64,000 bases of DNA from CAZJKO01 sp964546995 (GCA_964546995.1 CAZJKO010000002.1:4674-68673), one strand, 5' to 3'; positions 26,289 to 36,066 are shown, counted from the first letter of the stretch. Notes: generated by a model not told the origin, from the sequence alone. Numbers and translations: made by a program.

Positions 26289-27308
26289 TTATTTACTTTC
26301 TTCCTTCTTTTTAAGAGAAATACCGTAGTACTCCCGAACTTGATTTTCAATTTCTTCCCGCAAATCATCGTGATCTTTAAGGAGCAGCTTCACGTTTTCT
26401 TTCCCTTGTCCTAACTTTTCTCCTTTATAAGAATACCATGCTCCACTCTTCTCCATAATACCACAAGTAGAAGCCAAATCGACAATCTCTCCAGTACGAC
26501 TAATTCCCTCTCCGTACATAATATCGACTGTCGCAGTCTTAAATGGTGGTGCTACTTTATTTTTAACCACTTTAACATTCGTACGATTTCCAATAATACT
26601 ATCTCCTATTTTTAAAGCTTCCCCACGACGAATGTCCAAACGAACGGATGCGTAAAATTTAAGTGCTCGTCCACCAGGCGTCGTCTCTGGATTACCAAAC
26701 ATAACTCCGACTTTTTCACGTAACTGATTGATAAAAATAGCCGTCGTCTTCGTTTTATTGATCGTACCAGATAATTTACGAAGAGCTTGACTCATAAGCC
26801 TTGCTTGAAGCCCCACATGACTATCGCCCATTTCCCCATCGATTTCTGCTTGAGGTACCAAGGCTGCTACAGAATCGATAACGACAATATTAACTGCCTC
26901 ACTACGAACAAGTGCTTCACAAATTTCTAACGCTTGTTCTCCTGTATCAGGTTGAGATAACAAAAGTTCATTGATGTTTACCCCTAAGTTTTTAGCATAA
27001 ACAGGATCGAGCGCATGCTCGGCATCAATAAAAGCAGCACGTCCTCCCGCCTTTTGAATTTCGGCAATCGCATGAAGAGCAAACGTCGTTTTACCACTCG
27101 ATTCAGGACCGTAAATCTCAATAATTCGTCCTTTAGGAAATCCTCCTACTCCAAGAGCAATATCCAAACTGAGACTTCCCGAAGAACAAACATCAATTTC
27201 CATATGATGGTTATCTCCTAGCCTCATAATCGAGCCTTTACCAAATTGTTTTTCAATATCACTTAATACTTGTTCTAATGCTTTATCTTTGTCTGTTGTC
27301 TTTACCAT
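26289..27308 (-). CDS. recA: RecA recombinase
   Basis: 339 aa. Walker [10 protein letters not shown], the conserved [15 protein letters not shown], Walker [12 protein letters not shown] and the L2 loop [14 protein letters not shown] are all present. RecA promotes strand exchange and LexA self-cleavage. AGGAGG precedes the ATG. A TTGCTT/TAGAAT promoter and a LexA-like box are upstream. Confidence 0.99.
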   Translation of the reverse strand: MVKTTDKDKALEQVLSDIEKQFGKGSIMRLGDNHHMEIDVCSSGSLSLDIALGVGGFPKGRIIEIYGPESSGKTTFALHAIAEIQKAGGRAAFIDAEHALDPVYAKNLGVNINELLLSQPDTGEQALEICEALVRSEAVNIVVIDSVAALVPQAEIDGEMGDSHVGLQARLMSQALRKLSGTINKTKTTAIFINQLREKVGVMFGNPETTPGGRALKFYASVRLDIRRGEALKIGDSIIGNRTNVKVVKNKVAPPFKTATVDIMYGEGISRTGEIVDLASTCGIMEKSGAWYSYKGEKLGQGKENVKLLLKDHDDLREEIENQVREYYGISLKKKEESK

Positions 27309-27338
27309 TTCGTCCTCCTAAAAATTACTTACAAATTC

Positions 27339-27391
27339 ATTCTAACCCAACTTATTCAAAAAAGCAAGCATTTTTTGCAAACAATTGTTTG
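27339..27391 (-). promoter_or_regulatory. recA promoter with candidate LexA box
   Basis: On the minus strand TTGCTT (27362-27367), 17-nt spacer, TAGAAT (27339-27344). Ten bases above the -35 is the palindrome CAAACAATTGTTTG (27378-27391), which has the 5-4-5 layout of the Gram-positive SOS box CGAACnnnnGTTCG with two symmetrical substitutions. Confidence 0.55.
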
Positions 27392-27489
27392 TAATTTTTG
27401 GATAAAGAAAATGCATCCCTTTTCCCAAAAGGAATCCTCCAAAAAAACAAATTACCATAGAAAAGAATCGATAAATTAAAATTTTCAAA

Positions 27490-27521
27490 GAAAAAAATAA
27501 TGCCAACTTAACCAGTTGGCA
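27490..27521 (-). terminator. pgsA terminator
   Basis: TGCCAACT-5 nt-AGTTGGCA followed on the minus strand by TTATTTTTTT. Confidence 0.85.
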
Positions 27522-27545
27522 TGAACAAAAGCAAAACAAGATACT

Positions 27546-28148
27546 CTATTTTTCCTCTAATGAATCTTTCAATAACTCTCGATTTAAACGATAGTATTCC
27601 ACTCCCGATAAAATTGCCATAATAGAAGCAAAATAAAGAAGAAAATCACTCACTCGCAAATTCCAAAGTTCAAAAGGTAAGTTATAGAAAAAGACAAGAG
27701 TAATTCCGATCATGAGACAAGCAGTCTTAATTTTTCCCGACAGGATAGCTGCAACAACTTTTCCTTTAGTCGATGCTTGCATCTTAATCGCATTGACAAT
27801 AATATCTCTTACGATAATAACAACGGGAACCAAAAGAGAAATAAATCCCTGCCCTGCTAAAATAATTAAAACAGAATCCACTAATACCTTATCGGCAATC
27901 GAATCGAGCATTTTTCCAAGATCCGTCACCATGTGGTTACGCCTTGCTAAATAACCATCCAAAAAATCAGTGAAACTAGCAAAAATGAACAACACTCCTG
28001 CAATAACGTATTGACTCTTAATATAGACTCCTCCCACTAGATACCTAGGAAAAGAAACGTTGACTAGATCAAATGGAAACAAAAGTAAAAACATAATCAC
28101 AAACGATAAAATAATTCTCATCCAAGTAAGTTTAGTAGGTGCATTCAT
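27546..28148 (-). CDS. pgsA: CDP-diacylglycerol-glycerol-3-phosphate phosphatidyltransferase
   Basis: 200 aa, several membrane helices. The CDP-alcohol phosphotransferase motif D-x2-DG-x2-AR-x8-G-x3-D-x3-D is complete (DFLDGYLARR ... G ... D ... D). PgsA makes phosphatidylglycerophosphate for phosphatidylglycerol and the cardiolipin branch. Its start lies 17 bases inside the rodZ-like gene. Confidence 0.96.
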   Translation of the reverse strand: MNAPTKLTWMRIILSFVIMFLLLFPFDLVNVSFPRYLVGGVYIKSQYVIAGVLFIFASFTDFLDGYLARRNHMVTDLGKMLDSIADKVLVDSVLIILAGQGFISLLVPVVIIVRDIIVNAIKMQASTKGKVVAAILSGKIKTACLMIGITLVFFYNLPFELWNLRVSDFLLYFASIMAILSGVEYYRLNRELLKDSLEEK

Positions 28149-28641
28149 AACTTCTCTCCTCTATAAAAATACCGTGTTTCCCCTGCAATTCTGTACTGAT
28201 ACTTTCATCCTGATCGAGACTCCGAAATAACAAATATAAAATCAAAAGAACCAAAATAACAATCAAACTAGCAAGAACATAAGGAGCAATATTTTTTCTT
28301 CTTTTATGAATCTTTGTATAAGGAGAAGAAACCTTCTTTTTTTCTTCCGAAGTCACACTCTTTCTTTTGGCTTCCAAAATGTCTTCTAACGAAATTTTAG
28401 AAGTATGTTCAAATAAAAAATCATTAAATTCATCTAACACTTTTTCAGAATCGAGTCCTAAATATTTAGCATAATCACGAACGTATTCTTTTAAAATATA
28501 GACATCTTTAAATGCTCTCGTATTTCCACTTTCAATATTTTCAAGAGAGACGATATCGATCCCTAAATCTTCCGAAGCTTCATCAATACTAACGCCATGA
28601 TTTCGTCTAACTTCCGCTAGATACTCTCCTAACTCCTTCAA
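28132..28641 (-). CDS. rodZ: RodZ-like HTH membrane protein
   Basis: 169 aa: an N-terminal xenobiotic-response-type HTH (about 1-70, LGEYLAEVRRNHGVSIDEASEDLGI), a basic linker, then one transmembrane helix at about 118-139 and a short outside tail. RodZ links MreB to the cell wall. Shorter than Escherichia coli RodZ, as usual in Firmicutes. The rodZ-pgsA-recA order is as in Bacillus (ymfM-pgsA-cinA-recA), without cinA. Confidence 0.85.
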   Translation of the reverse strand: MKELGEYLAEVRRNHGVSIDEASEDLGIDIVSLENIESGNTRAFKDVYILKEYVRDYAKYLGLDSEKVLDEFNDFLFEHTSKISLEDILEAKRKSVTSEEKKKVSSPYTKIHKRRKNIAPYVLASLIVILVLLILYLLFRSLDQDESISTELQGKHGIFIEERSYECTY

Positions 28642-28669
28642 CTCTTCTCACCTCATTTAAAAAACAAAA

Positions 28670-29035
28670 AATAATATTTTATAAGCCATGTTCTGTTCCT
28701 AAAAAATTAGGCGACAAACATTTATCTACCAAGCACAATGCTCAGTCTTTGAATCCGTTATCCTTCCTTCATCAAAGCTCCCCTACCAAAATTTGGGTTT
28801 CTCGCTCGCGGGGTTTACCACGTTTCACTTTTTCTTTTCAGAAAACATCGTCACTGCGGCACGTTACGAATGACCACCATATCGAATAGACGTAGGCATC
28901 ATTTCGCCGTTAGATAATAAATCTACCTTAGGTTATGTCTTCCCTAAGCACGAACACTAAGAACATCACAGTTCTTGCGAGTATGGACTTTCCTCTATAC
29001 CACTAAAGGTGTACAGCGTTTGTCAAAATATTATT
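28670..29035 (-). ncRNA. rnpB: RNase P RNA, type B
   Basis: Minus-strand sequence follows the Bacillus-type RNase P RNA closely: GAGGAAAGTCC (28985-28995), TAGTGTTCGTGC, CCTACGTCT, GTGCCGCAGTGACGA, GTGAAACGTGGTAAACCCC, then CGAGCGAGAAACCCAAATTT and GGTAGGGGA, ending ACAGAACATGGCTTA. The ends pair (AAAATATTAT with ATAATATTTT) to form P1, which overlaps the gpsB stop codon. gpsB-rnpB adjacency is conserved in Bacillus. The 3' end is followed by T residues. Confidence 0.95.
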
Positions 29036-29357
29036 CATCATTTCCATATACAATTTTTTCAAGTTGAGAAAGTCTTCTCATCACATCGACATTGGTGACT
29101 TCGCGATCATTACCAGTTTTAGCAATTTCCATATTCATTTTCATGTTGCGAATTTCTTGTTTCAATTTCATAATCTCTGCAAGATATTCTTCTTTTTCTT
29201 TTTCTAAATCTCTAATAATGCGTTCAAATTGTTCATAGTCACCAATGATTAAATCTAAATATTGATCGACTTCTTTTAACCGGTACCCTCTTGTATCAAT
29301 TTTAAATTCTTTTTCCAAGATATCTTGGGGTGACAAATTTACTTTATTCTGATACAT
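29031..29357 (-). CDS. gpsB: GpsB cell-division regulator
   Basis: 108 aa DivIVA-family protein. The lipid-binding N-terminal block is LSPQDILEKEFKIDTRGYRL, then a coiled coil (about 30-75) and a short C-terminal helix RRLSQLEKIVYG typical of GpsB. GpsB steers PBP1 between the side wall and septum; ponA is 1.3 kb away. The ATG at 29357 has GGTG upstream; a TTG at 29369 is in frame. Confidence 0.9.
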   Translation of the reverse strand: MYQNKVNLSPQDILEKEFKIDTRGYRLKEVDQYLDLIIGDYEQFERIIRDLEKEKEEYLAEIMKLKQEIRNMKMNMEIAKTGNDREVTNVDVMRRLSQLEKIVYGNDE

Positions 29358-29414
29358 ATATTTCACCAATCCCTTTTATATATTTTCGCAAAAAAAAGAG
29401 AATTTGTCAATTCC

Positions 29415-29464
29415 TTTTAAAGAACGTCACTGCCGATCATTTTAAAGAACGTCACTGCCGATCA
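29415..29464 (+). repeat. perfect 25-bp tandem repeat, two units
   Basis: TTTTAAAGAACGTCACTGCC plus GATCA occurs twice back to back (29415-29439, 29440-29464). The second unit holds the last codons and stop of the small minus-strand ORF at 29442-29558; the first is an extra copy just after that stop. Confidence 0.95.
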
Positions 29465-29558
29465 TTCGTTTAATTTCTTCATGCTTAAAAAGAAGTTTAA
29501 TCTCCCTCGTTTGATCGATCATTTTATTTAATAAAACGATAACATCATATTGATTCAT
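29442..29558 (-). CDS. 38-residue small protein, unknown
   Basis: Reads MNQYDVIVLLNKMIDQTREI then a Lys-rich helix ending MIGSDVL. The ATG follows a GGTGATTAG site. No family recognised. Its last seven codons and stop are repeated just downstream by the 25-bp tandem repeat, so the unit may have slipped without changing the product. Confidence 0.5.
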   Translation of the reverse strand: MNQYDVIVLLNKMIDQTREIKLLFKHEEIKRMIGSDVL

Positions 29559-29659
29559 ATCTAATCACCAAAACAAGCGTAGCAGAAAAAAAACACTCCT
29601 GCATCTGTTTCGACAAAGAAAGACAAAAATAGAACCAACCAAATTCCAAAATCGTAAAA

Positions 29660-29908
29660 CTACAAAGATTCTTCAAACAACGAATCAAAACTAACTTCTA
29701 AAACCGTCGCAATTTTATAAAGTGTTTGAATCGAAAAGCCAATCTTCCCTTTACCAGATTCAATTCTTCTCATAAAGTCGTAAGAAATATCACAAAGATC
29801 CGCGAGTTTTTCTTGAGTATACCCTTTCATCTTACGATACTTTCTGATATTTTTCACAACAACTTCTTTGATGTTGGGATGGAAGTTGTAACATAGATCT
29901 TGACACAT
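29660..29908 (-). CDS. small XRE-type HTH regulator
   Basis: 82 aa. A single helix-turn-helix (KNIRKYRKMKGYTQEKLADL, then ISYDFMRRIESGK) with a short C-terminal segment; resembles Cro/CI repressors. GGTGATATT precedes the ATG. Target unknown. It is isolated, facing gpsB on one side and recU on the other. Confidence 0.82.
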   Translation of the reverse strand: MCQDLCYNFHPNIKEVVVKNIRKYRKMKGYTQEKLADLCDISYDFMRRIESGKGKIGFSIQTLYKIATVLEVSFDSLFEESL

Positions 29909-30048
29909 AATATCACCAACTATAGTTTCCCATGAAATGCCAAAAAAATCCGTGACCCATAATTACCATTTATTGGAATTTTATAATGCACATAATAATA
30001 GAAAAAAAGAAAAAAGATGGAAAAATGAAAGATTCTATAGTATAATCT

Positions 30049-30054
30049 ATACTA
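30049..30054 (+). promoter_or_regulatory. candidate -10 for recU-ponA
   Basis: A TATAAT lies about 15 bases before the recU start, in an A-rich stretch; no good -35 is visible. Confidence 0.35.
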
Positions 30055-30063
30055 GGTGATGAA

Positions 30064-30642
30064 ATGAAATACCCAAATGGTTTAAAAAAAAGCAACAATC
30101 AGACAATCATCTATGGAAACCGTGGGATGGATCTAGAAAGTGAAATCAACAATACCAATCAATACTATAGAGAAAACCGACGAGCTTACATTTATAAAAA
30201 GCCCACTCCAATTAAAATCACCAAAGTAGATTATCGACAAGGAATCATTAAAGAAGCTTTTTTTGAATGTCCATCGACGACAGATTACAATGGTATTTAT
30301 AAAGGGTACTATATCGATTTCGAAGCAAAGGAAACGTTATCCAAAACGTCATTTCCCTTGAAAAATATCCATCTTCACCAAATAGAACATATGAAAAATG
30401 TAAAAGAAGAAGGAGGCATATGCTTCTTAATTGTTCGTTTCAAAACCCTAAATCAAACATTTTTGTTAAAAGCAGAAGATCTCTTTTTAATAGTCGAAGA
30501 ACAAGAAAGAAAATCGATTCCAATCGACTATTTTAGAAAAAAAGGATATCTCATCAAAGATAAATACAGGCCAACCATCGATTATTTAGAAATAATCGAT
30601 CAACTATATGGAGGTGAAACAAATGCCAAGAACAAAAGGTAA
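30064..30642 (+). CDS. recU: Holliday junction resolvase RecU
   Basis: 192 aa. YGNRGMDLESEINNTNQYY near the start and the catalytic GYYIDFEAKET and HLHQIEHM segments are conserved in RecU. It resolves Holliday junctions and helps chromosome segregation. The end overlaps ponA by 20 bases; the recU-ponA pair is conserved in Bacillus and related genera. Confidence 0.95.
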   Translation: MKYPNGLKKSNNQTIIYGNRGMDLESEINNTNQYYRENRRAYIYKKPTPIKITKVDYRQGIIKEAFFECPSTTDYNGIYKGYYIDFEAKETLSKTSFPLKNIHLHQIEHMKNVKEEGGICFLIVRFKTLNQTFLLKAEDLFLIVEEQERKSIPIDYFRKKGYLIKDKYRPTIDYLEIIDQLYGGETNAKNKR

Positions 30643-33508
30643 ACAAAACGAACCCAAAAAGAAAACAACACAAAAAAAGAAAACAACGAAAACCAAGAAA
30701 AACTTCAAACTAGAATGGAACAATCCACGAATAATCGTAGGAATCATTTTACTTTTATTCGCAGTCACAAGTTACGTAACGTTAGGACTTATCGTAACCG
30801 CTATTTTAGTAATGGGAATTCTCATGATTCTAGGGATTGCAAGACTACTCGATAAAACCAAATCGAAAAAAAGACAACGTAAAATCCTAAATATTATCCT
30901 AATCACCGGACTAACACTCGGCATATTAGGATGCATGGCTGTAGGAGGATTCTTTGTATACGTCGTCAAACAAGCCCCTAAATTTGAAATAGAACGATTA
31001 TCTAAAAAAGAATCGACGATTATTTACGACATCAACGGAAACGAATATGCCAAATTAGGAACAGAAATGCGCGAAAACATTTCGTATGACGATCTTCCTC
31101 AAGTCTTAATCGATGCCATCGTTGCAACCGAAGACTCAAGATTTTTCCAACACAATGGTTTTGATGCTCCTCGTTTCATCAAAGCAAGTTTAGGTCAAGT
31201 CGCAGGCCAAGATGCCGGTGGAGCTTCGACCTTATCGATGCAAGTAATCAAAAACAGTTTTACGGATACGACCGATCAAGGATTCGAAGGTATCGTCCGT
31301 AAATTTACCGATATTTATCTAGCCATTTTTAAATTAGAAAAAAATTATACCAAAGAACAGATCATCGAATTTTATGTAAACAACCACTTCCTTGGAGGAA
31401 ACGTATGGGGAGTCGAACAAGCAAGTCAAACGTACTTCGGCAAAAGTGTCTCTGACCTCAATTTAAGTGAAGCGGCCATAATCGCTGGTATGTTCCAATC
31501 ACCAAACTATTATCGGCCAGACACCAAACCAGAAAATGCAGAAAAAAGAAGAAACACCGTTCTCTATTTAATGAACAAACATGGTTACATTTCGAAAGAA
31601 GAATGGGAAATGGCCAAAAGTATTCCTGTAAGTTCTCTAACGGGAGGAAGAATTCAAACAAATTCAGAATTCCAAGGATACATCGATACCATTGTCGAAG
31701 AACTAGACAAAAAGTATGGCGTCAACCCTTATGTAACACCTCTACTTATCTATAGCAATATGGACATGGAAAAACAACGAGGAGTAAACCGTGTCCTATC
31801 AGGAGAAGTCTTCAACTGGAAAGATGATTTAATTCAATCTGGTGCTGCAGTATTAGACGTACATAGTGGTAAAATTTTAGCAGTAGGAACAGGACGGAAT
31901 AAAGAAGGAAAAGGAGTAAACATCTGGAACCTTGCAACCCAAATGAAAAAACAACCAGGATCGACTGCCAAGCCACTCTTCGATTATGGTCCTGGTATGG
32001 AATTCAATAATTGGTCTACATACACCCTCTTTGATGATACACCATATGCTTACTCGACAGGTCAAACACTTAACAACTGGGATGGCTTCTACATGGGAAC
32101 ACTAACATTAAGACAGGCTCTATCCCTATCACGTAACGTTCCAGCATTAAAAGCATTCCAACAAGTAGATAACAAAAAAATAATATCGTTCGTCGAATCG
32201 CTAGGAATCAAACCAGAAGTCGATAATGGACGAATTCATGAAGCACATGCAATCGGGGCTTTTACAGGTGTCACACCACTTGAAATGGCCGCAGCATATC
32301 AAGCATTCGCCAACGGAGGATATTATTACGAACCACTTTCTGTTAGTAAATTCGTCTATCGAGGAACAGGAGAAACCGTCGAACAACACAGTGAAAAAGT
32401 AAAAGTCATGAGCGATTCGACCGCTTACATGATCACAAGCGTTTTACAAGACGTTCCAAACCATAGATCAGATGTCGCAGGAGTCAACATTGCTGCCAAA
32501 ACAGGAACGACCAACTACGATGCAAACAAAGCTCAAGCACTAGGACTTTCATGGGATGCCATCAACGACTCTTGGACAGTTGGATATAACCCCGACATCG
32601 TCATAGGAATGTGGTATGGATATGAAGAATTAAATCAAGAATTAGCAAATCAAGGTTACTACAATCACTTAGATGAAGCTGCCATCAACCGCGATTACCT
32701 CTTCCATGCCTATGCCAACCAAATCTTTCCAAAAGATAACAAAGACTTCACCATGCCAAGTTCTGTCGTAAAAGTCCCTATTGAAAGAGGAACGAACCCA
32801 GCTGCTTTAGCAATTGAAGGAGTCACGCCACAAGAAGAAATCGTATACGAATACTTCAAAGCAGGAACAGAACCAACTGAAGCATCACCAAAATATCTAA
32901 AATTAGAAACGCCAAGTAACATTAGAGTCACATATCACGAAAAAGAAAATCAAGTATCGATCAGTTGGAATAGTGTTCCTAAAGCAGGATACAAAGAAGA
33001 ATACGGAAAACTCCTATACGATATCTATTTCGATAACAAACACCTAGGATCGACAGATAGAATAACGTATAGCATCGCAAAACCAAAAACACCTTATGGA
33101 ACTTATAAAATCGTAGCAAGATACGAAAAGTATGACGGAAACAAAAGTGGTGAAGGAATATTTGAATTCAAAAAACCAACAGAAGAAAAACCGACGACAC
33201 CACCAGATAAAGACCCAACGACGCCAGAGGATAAAGATCAAATTACCAGCGAATTAATCACCAAAGAATTAACCTTAAAAGTAGGAGATATATTTAAAAT
33301 GCCGATGGGTCGATCTGCAGTTACCGTAAAAGAAAATGGTGTTGATGTAACAAATCAAGCAACGATCACAGGACGTCTCGAAGACGGAAATGGAAACAGT
33401 ATCGCAGAAATAAATACGACCACGACTGGCACATACAACATTGCTTACGACATCAAATATAAAACCTATCAAAAAACACTCCACATGAGTGTAAAAGTAA
33501 CCAACTAA
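30623..33508 (+). CDS. ponA: class A penicillin-binding protein (PBP1A-type)
   Basis: 961 aa. A Lys-rich cytosolic start (about 1-35) precedes membrane segments, a GT51 glycosyltransferase with catalytic Glu in EDSRFFQHNG, and a transpeptidase with STAK (GSTAKPLF), SRN (LSRNVPAL) and KTGTT motifs. The tail holds a fibronectin type III-like domain (around 770-850), a Pro/Thr linker and another beta domain. It polymerises and cross-links peptidoglycan. The ATG at 30623 follows GGAGGTG inside recU; GpsB at 29 kb is its usual regulator. Confidence 0.97.
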   Translation: MPRTKGKQNEPKKKTTQKKKTTKTKKNFKLEWNNPRIIVGIILLLFAVTSYVTLGLIVTAILVMGILMILGIARLLDKTKSKKRQRKILNIILITGLTLGILGCMAVGGFFVYVVKQAPKFEIERLSKKESTIIYDINGNEYAKLGTEMRENISYDDLPQVLIDAIVATEDSRFFQHNGFDAPRFIKASLGQVAGQDAGGASTLSMQVIKNSFTDTTDQGFEGIVRKFTDIYLAIFKLEKNYTKEQIIEFYVNNHFLGGNVWGVEQASQTYFGKSVSDLNLSEAAIIAGMFQSPNYYRPDTKPENAEKRRNTVLYLMNKHGYISKEEWEMAKSIPVSSLTGGRIQTNSEFQGYIDTIVEELDKKYGVNPYVTPLLIYSNMDMEKQRGVNRVLSGEVFNWKDDLIQSGAAVLDVHSGKILAVGTGRNKEGKGVNIWNLATQMKKQPGSTAKPLFDYGPGMEFNNWSTYTLFDDTPYAYSTGQTLNNWDGFYMGTLTLRQALSLSRNVPALKAFQQVDNKKIISFVESLGIKPEVDNGRIHEAHAIGAFTGVTPLEMAAAYQAFANGGYYYEPLSVSKFVYRGTGETVEQHSEKVKVMSDSTAYMITSVLQDVPNHRSDVAGVNIAAKTGTTNYDANKAQALGLSWDAINDSWTVGYNPDIVIGMWYGYEELNQELANQGYYNHLDEAAINRDYLFHAYANQIFPKDNKDFTMPSSVVKVPIERGTNPAALAIEGVTPQEEIVYEYFKAGTEPTEASPKYLKLETPSNIRVTYHEKENQVSISWNSVPKAGYKEEYGKLLYDIYFDNKHLGSTDRITYSIAKPKTPYGTYKIVARYEKYDGNKSGEGIFEFKKPTEEKPTTPPDKDPTTPEDKDQITSELITKELTLKVGDIFKMPMGRSAVTVKENGVDVTNQATITGRLEDGNGNSIAEINTTTTGTYNIAYDIKYKTYQKTLHMSVKVTN

Positions 33509-33545
33509 AAAAGTTTTCCATAACTTCTATGGAAAACTTTTTTTA
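33508..33545. terminator. bidirectional terminator between ponA and nth
   Basis: AAAAAGTTTTCCATA-5 nt-TATGGAAAACTTTTT, a 15-bp perfect stem with A and T runs. Confidence 0.9.
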
Positions 33546-34169
33546 TTTATGTTTCTCTTTACAAATTTCCATTAACGGACACCCATCACAAAGAGGCTTC
33601 ATTGCCCGACAATGATATCGACCAAACAAAACCATTTGATGATGTCGTTTACTCCACTCTTCCTTCGGAAACGTTCTTTGAAGTTTCTTTTCTACTACCA
33701 AAACAGAATCGGACTTCTTCGCAAGACCAAGTCGCTTACTAACTCTCTCTACATGCGTATCTACCGCAATCGCAGGAATATCAAACAAATTACTCAACAC
33801 GACATTAGCCGTTTTCCGACCTACACCAGGTAAAGATTCTAAAAATGCTCGATCAGAAGGAACCTTACCATCACATTCTAATACAAGACGCTTAGCAATC
33901 TCTTTAACATAAAGAGCCTTACGTTGAAACGTCCCAATCGGACGAATAATCTGAACAATAGACGAAAGAGACGCATTCATCAATTCTTCAAGAGAAGGAT
34001 AAGTAGAAAACAAAACAGGCGTAACAGAATTCACTCGTTTATCCGTCGTTTGTGCACTGAGAACAACCGCAATCAACAACTCGTAATCCTTATGATAAAT
34101 TAGTTCACAAGTAGGATTAGGATAAAGATCATTCAAATAATCCCCAATCAACGAAACACCCTTCATCAC
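33543..34169 (-). CDS. nth: endonuclease III
   Basis: 208 aa helix-hairpin-helix DNA glycosylase. The HhH and catalytic Lys are in LPGVGRKTANVV and the catalytic Asp in VDTHVERVS. The C-terminal 4Fe-4S cluster is C-x6-C-x2-C-x5-C (CRAMKPLCDGCPLMEIC). It excises oxidised pyrimidines. It overlaps dnaD by 4 bases, as in the Bacillus dnaD-nth pair. Confidence 0.97.
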   Translation of the reverse strand: MMKGVSLIGDYLNDLYPNPTCELIYHKDYELLIAVVLSAQTTDKRVNSVTPVLFSTYPSLEELMNASLSSIVQIIRPIGTFQRKALYVKEIAKRLVLECDGKVPSDRAFLESLPGVGRKTANVVLSNLFDIPAIAVDTHVERVSKRLGLAKKSDSVLVVEKKLQRTFPKEEWSKRHHQMVLFGRYHCRAMKPLCDGCPLMEICKEKHK

Positions 34170-34822
34170 TCACCATCCTCCAACCAATCGTACTCGAACA
34201 CTTCTTGAGGCTCCTTCTTTTGATCTCGATACTGACTTTGATAACGCCGCACATCACTAGCTGTTTTAAGGCCCTTTTTCCCCCACTCATAGAGAATCTT
34301 ATCGATGTACCTTAAATTAGATACCCCATTAAACGTAGCCTCTTTTAAAGCCTCTTTAATAAGCTCCTCGCTAGTGTGATTTTCAAGCCAAGCCTTAATA
34401 ATTTCGTATTCCATAGGACTAAGCGTTCTCCCAAATTCACTCTCGATCACTTCAAAAATGTTACTATCGGATACCTCTTCCTCCACCACATCATCAATAA
34501 GCAAAAACAAAAGCTTTTGATAAAAATCATGAAGCGAAACATGCTCCTCCATAATATTCTTATCATTCTTACGAACCTCAAGTTGCACCAAATGCTTCTC
34601 AGACAAATCCGAAATAAACGACATAACTTGAGAAGAAGAAATAGACAAATCATGCCCTATTTTAGATGGATCAAACACAAAAACTTCTCCCTGATTATAT
34701 AAATACATCAAAAACAAAAACTCTTCTAGTGAAACCGATAACTTACGATAATGTTGAAGCAAATAAAGAGGAATCACAAGATTACCCTGTTTTAACATAT
34801 CAAAAAGTTTCGCATTCTTCAA
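34166..34822 (-). CDS. dnaD: DnaD replication initiation protein
   Basis: 218 aa. An N-terminal winged-helix part is followed by the DnaD domain (about 130-200, FGRTLSPMEYEIIKAWL and SNLRYIDKILYEW). DnaD helps load the helicase at oriC and restart sites. The TTG at 34822 is chosen because GGAGGAGG lies 8 nt upstream; the longer frame begins at another TTG inside that site. Start uncertain. Confidence 0.85.
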   Translation of the reverse strand: MKNAKLFDMLKQGNLVIPLYLLQHYRKLSVSLEEFLFLMYLYNQGEVFVFDPSKIGHDLSISSSQVMSFISDLSEKHLVQLEVRKNDKNIMEEHVSLHDFYQKLLFLLIDDVVEEEVSDSNIFEVIESEFGRTLSPMEYEIIKAWLENHTSEELIKEALKEATFNGVSNLRYIDKILYEWGKKGLKTASDVRRYQSQYRDQKKEPQEVFEYDWLEDGE

Positions 34823-34882
34823 ACAAATCGCCTCCTCCAAAGGTTACGAACTAGTATAACACACGAAAAACAAAAAGAAAAC

Positions 34883-35998
34883 TTACACCCCATAATCGGA
34901 TCGATGAGAGCGCAAATAAGCAAGAATATCTTCACGTTTATTTTGTAACTGCCCCCTTAAAATTTGCACTTCTAAATCCTGGTAAACCAAAGAAAGATAC
35001 GGTCCAGGTGGAAGGTGAAAAAGCGCCATAATATCAGAAGAAGTGATCAAAATATCTTTTCTAGTATAAATGGGAAGTTGATCGTACGCTTTCACAATAT
35101 CTCGCTTATCGAATCCCTTCTTCTCTGCTGCAATCCGGTTCACATAAAGACCATAACGATAAAGAGCAAGAGGATCAAAATTATTCATGTGACTTGCTTC
35201 TTCAATCTTCCGTAGTAGTTCTTTTTCATTGGAAGTAAATGGATATTTATCAGCAACATCTAAACAAGACCATATACCAAGCAAATCGTCCAAAGGAGCA
35301 ATTTGATGTAAAGGAAGTTCTAGCGCTTCATCTAATCCTAACGATGTCAAAAGAGCAATTCCTTCTTTCACATGTTTACTTGTAAATATTTTGTCAAGTT
35401 CTTCTCTTTTTCGTTGATAAGAAAGACTAGAAAGATATTTTTTCGTATTTTGAATTGCCTCAATTATCTCTTCACTTAACGTAAAGTCAAGTGTCGTACT
35501 AAACCGCACTGCTCTCAAAATGCGAAGAGCATCTTCCCGAAATTTATCGGAAGCATTCCCGACAGTTCGAATCACTTTATCATGAATATCGCGAATTCCA
35601 TGAAAATAATCCAAAATTTCCCCCTCTTTATTCATACAAAGCGTATTCATCGTAAAATCTCTACGTCTTAAATCTTCTACTAAATCAGTAATATATTCGA
35701 AATCGAGTGGTCGTCTATGATCGACATAATGGGATTCACGACGAAACGTTGTAATTTCAAACCGAATCTGTTTAACCATAACCGTAATAGAACCATATTC
35801 TTCATGAGAAAGACACGCATCCATAAATAGAGCCTTAATATCCATAGGTGTAGCCGAAGTTGCCACATCGATATCACAAGAAGGAATTCCCAACACGTAA
35901 TCCCGAACAAAACCTCCCACCAAATAAGCAGAAAAACCAGCATCTTCAATTTTTTGTAATAACTTTAGAGCAATTTCTAACATTCGCTTTTTCACCAT
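34883..35998 (-). CDS. cca: CCA tRNA nucleotidyltransferase
   Basis: 371 aa class II enzyme. GGFVRDYVLG with the catalytic DxD (CDIDVAT), RRRDFTMNT and DALRILRAVRF motifs are present. It repairs or adds the tRNA 3' CCA. An ATG at 35983 (better GGTG spacing) is an alternative start. Not adjacent to dnaD in Bacillus order, where it is near birA/dnaB type genes. Confidence 0.95.
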   Translation of the reverse strand: MVKKRMLEIALKLLQKIEDAGFSAYLVGGFVRDYVLGIPSCDIDVATSATPMDIKALFMDACLSHEEYGSITVMVKQIRFEITTFRRESHYVDHRRPLDFEYITDLVEDLRRRDFTMNTLCMNKEGEILDYFHGIRDIHDKVIRTVGNASDKFREDALRILRAVRFSTTLDFTLSEEIIEAIQNTKKYLSSLSYQRKREELDKIFTSKHVKEGIALLTSLGLDEALELPLHQIAPLDDLLGIWSCLDVADKYPFTSNEKELLRKIEEASHMNNFDPLALYRYGLYVNRIAAEKKGFDKRDIVKAYDQLPIYTRKDILITSSDIMALFHLPPGPYLSLVYQDLEVQILRGQLQNKREDILAYLRSHRSDYGV

Positions 35999-36066
35999 CC
36001 AATACTTCTTATCTACTTATCTTTATTATACACCAAAAAAACAAACTATTATAGTTTTAGAAAGAA

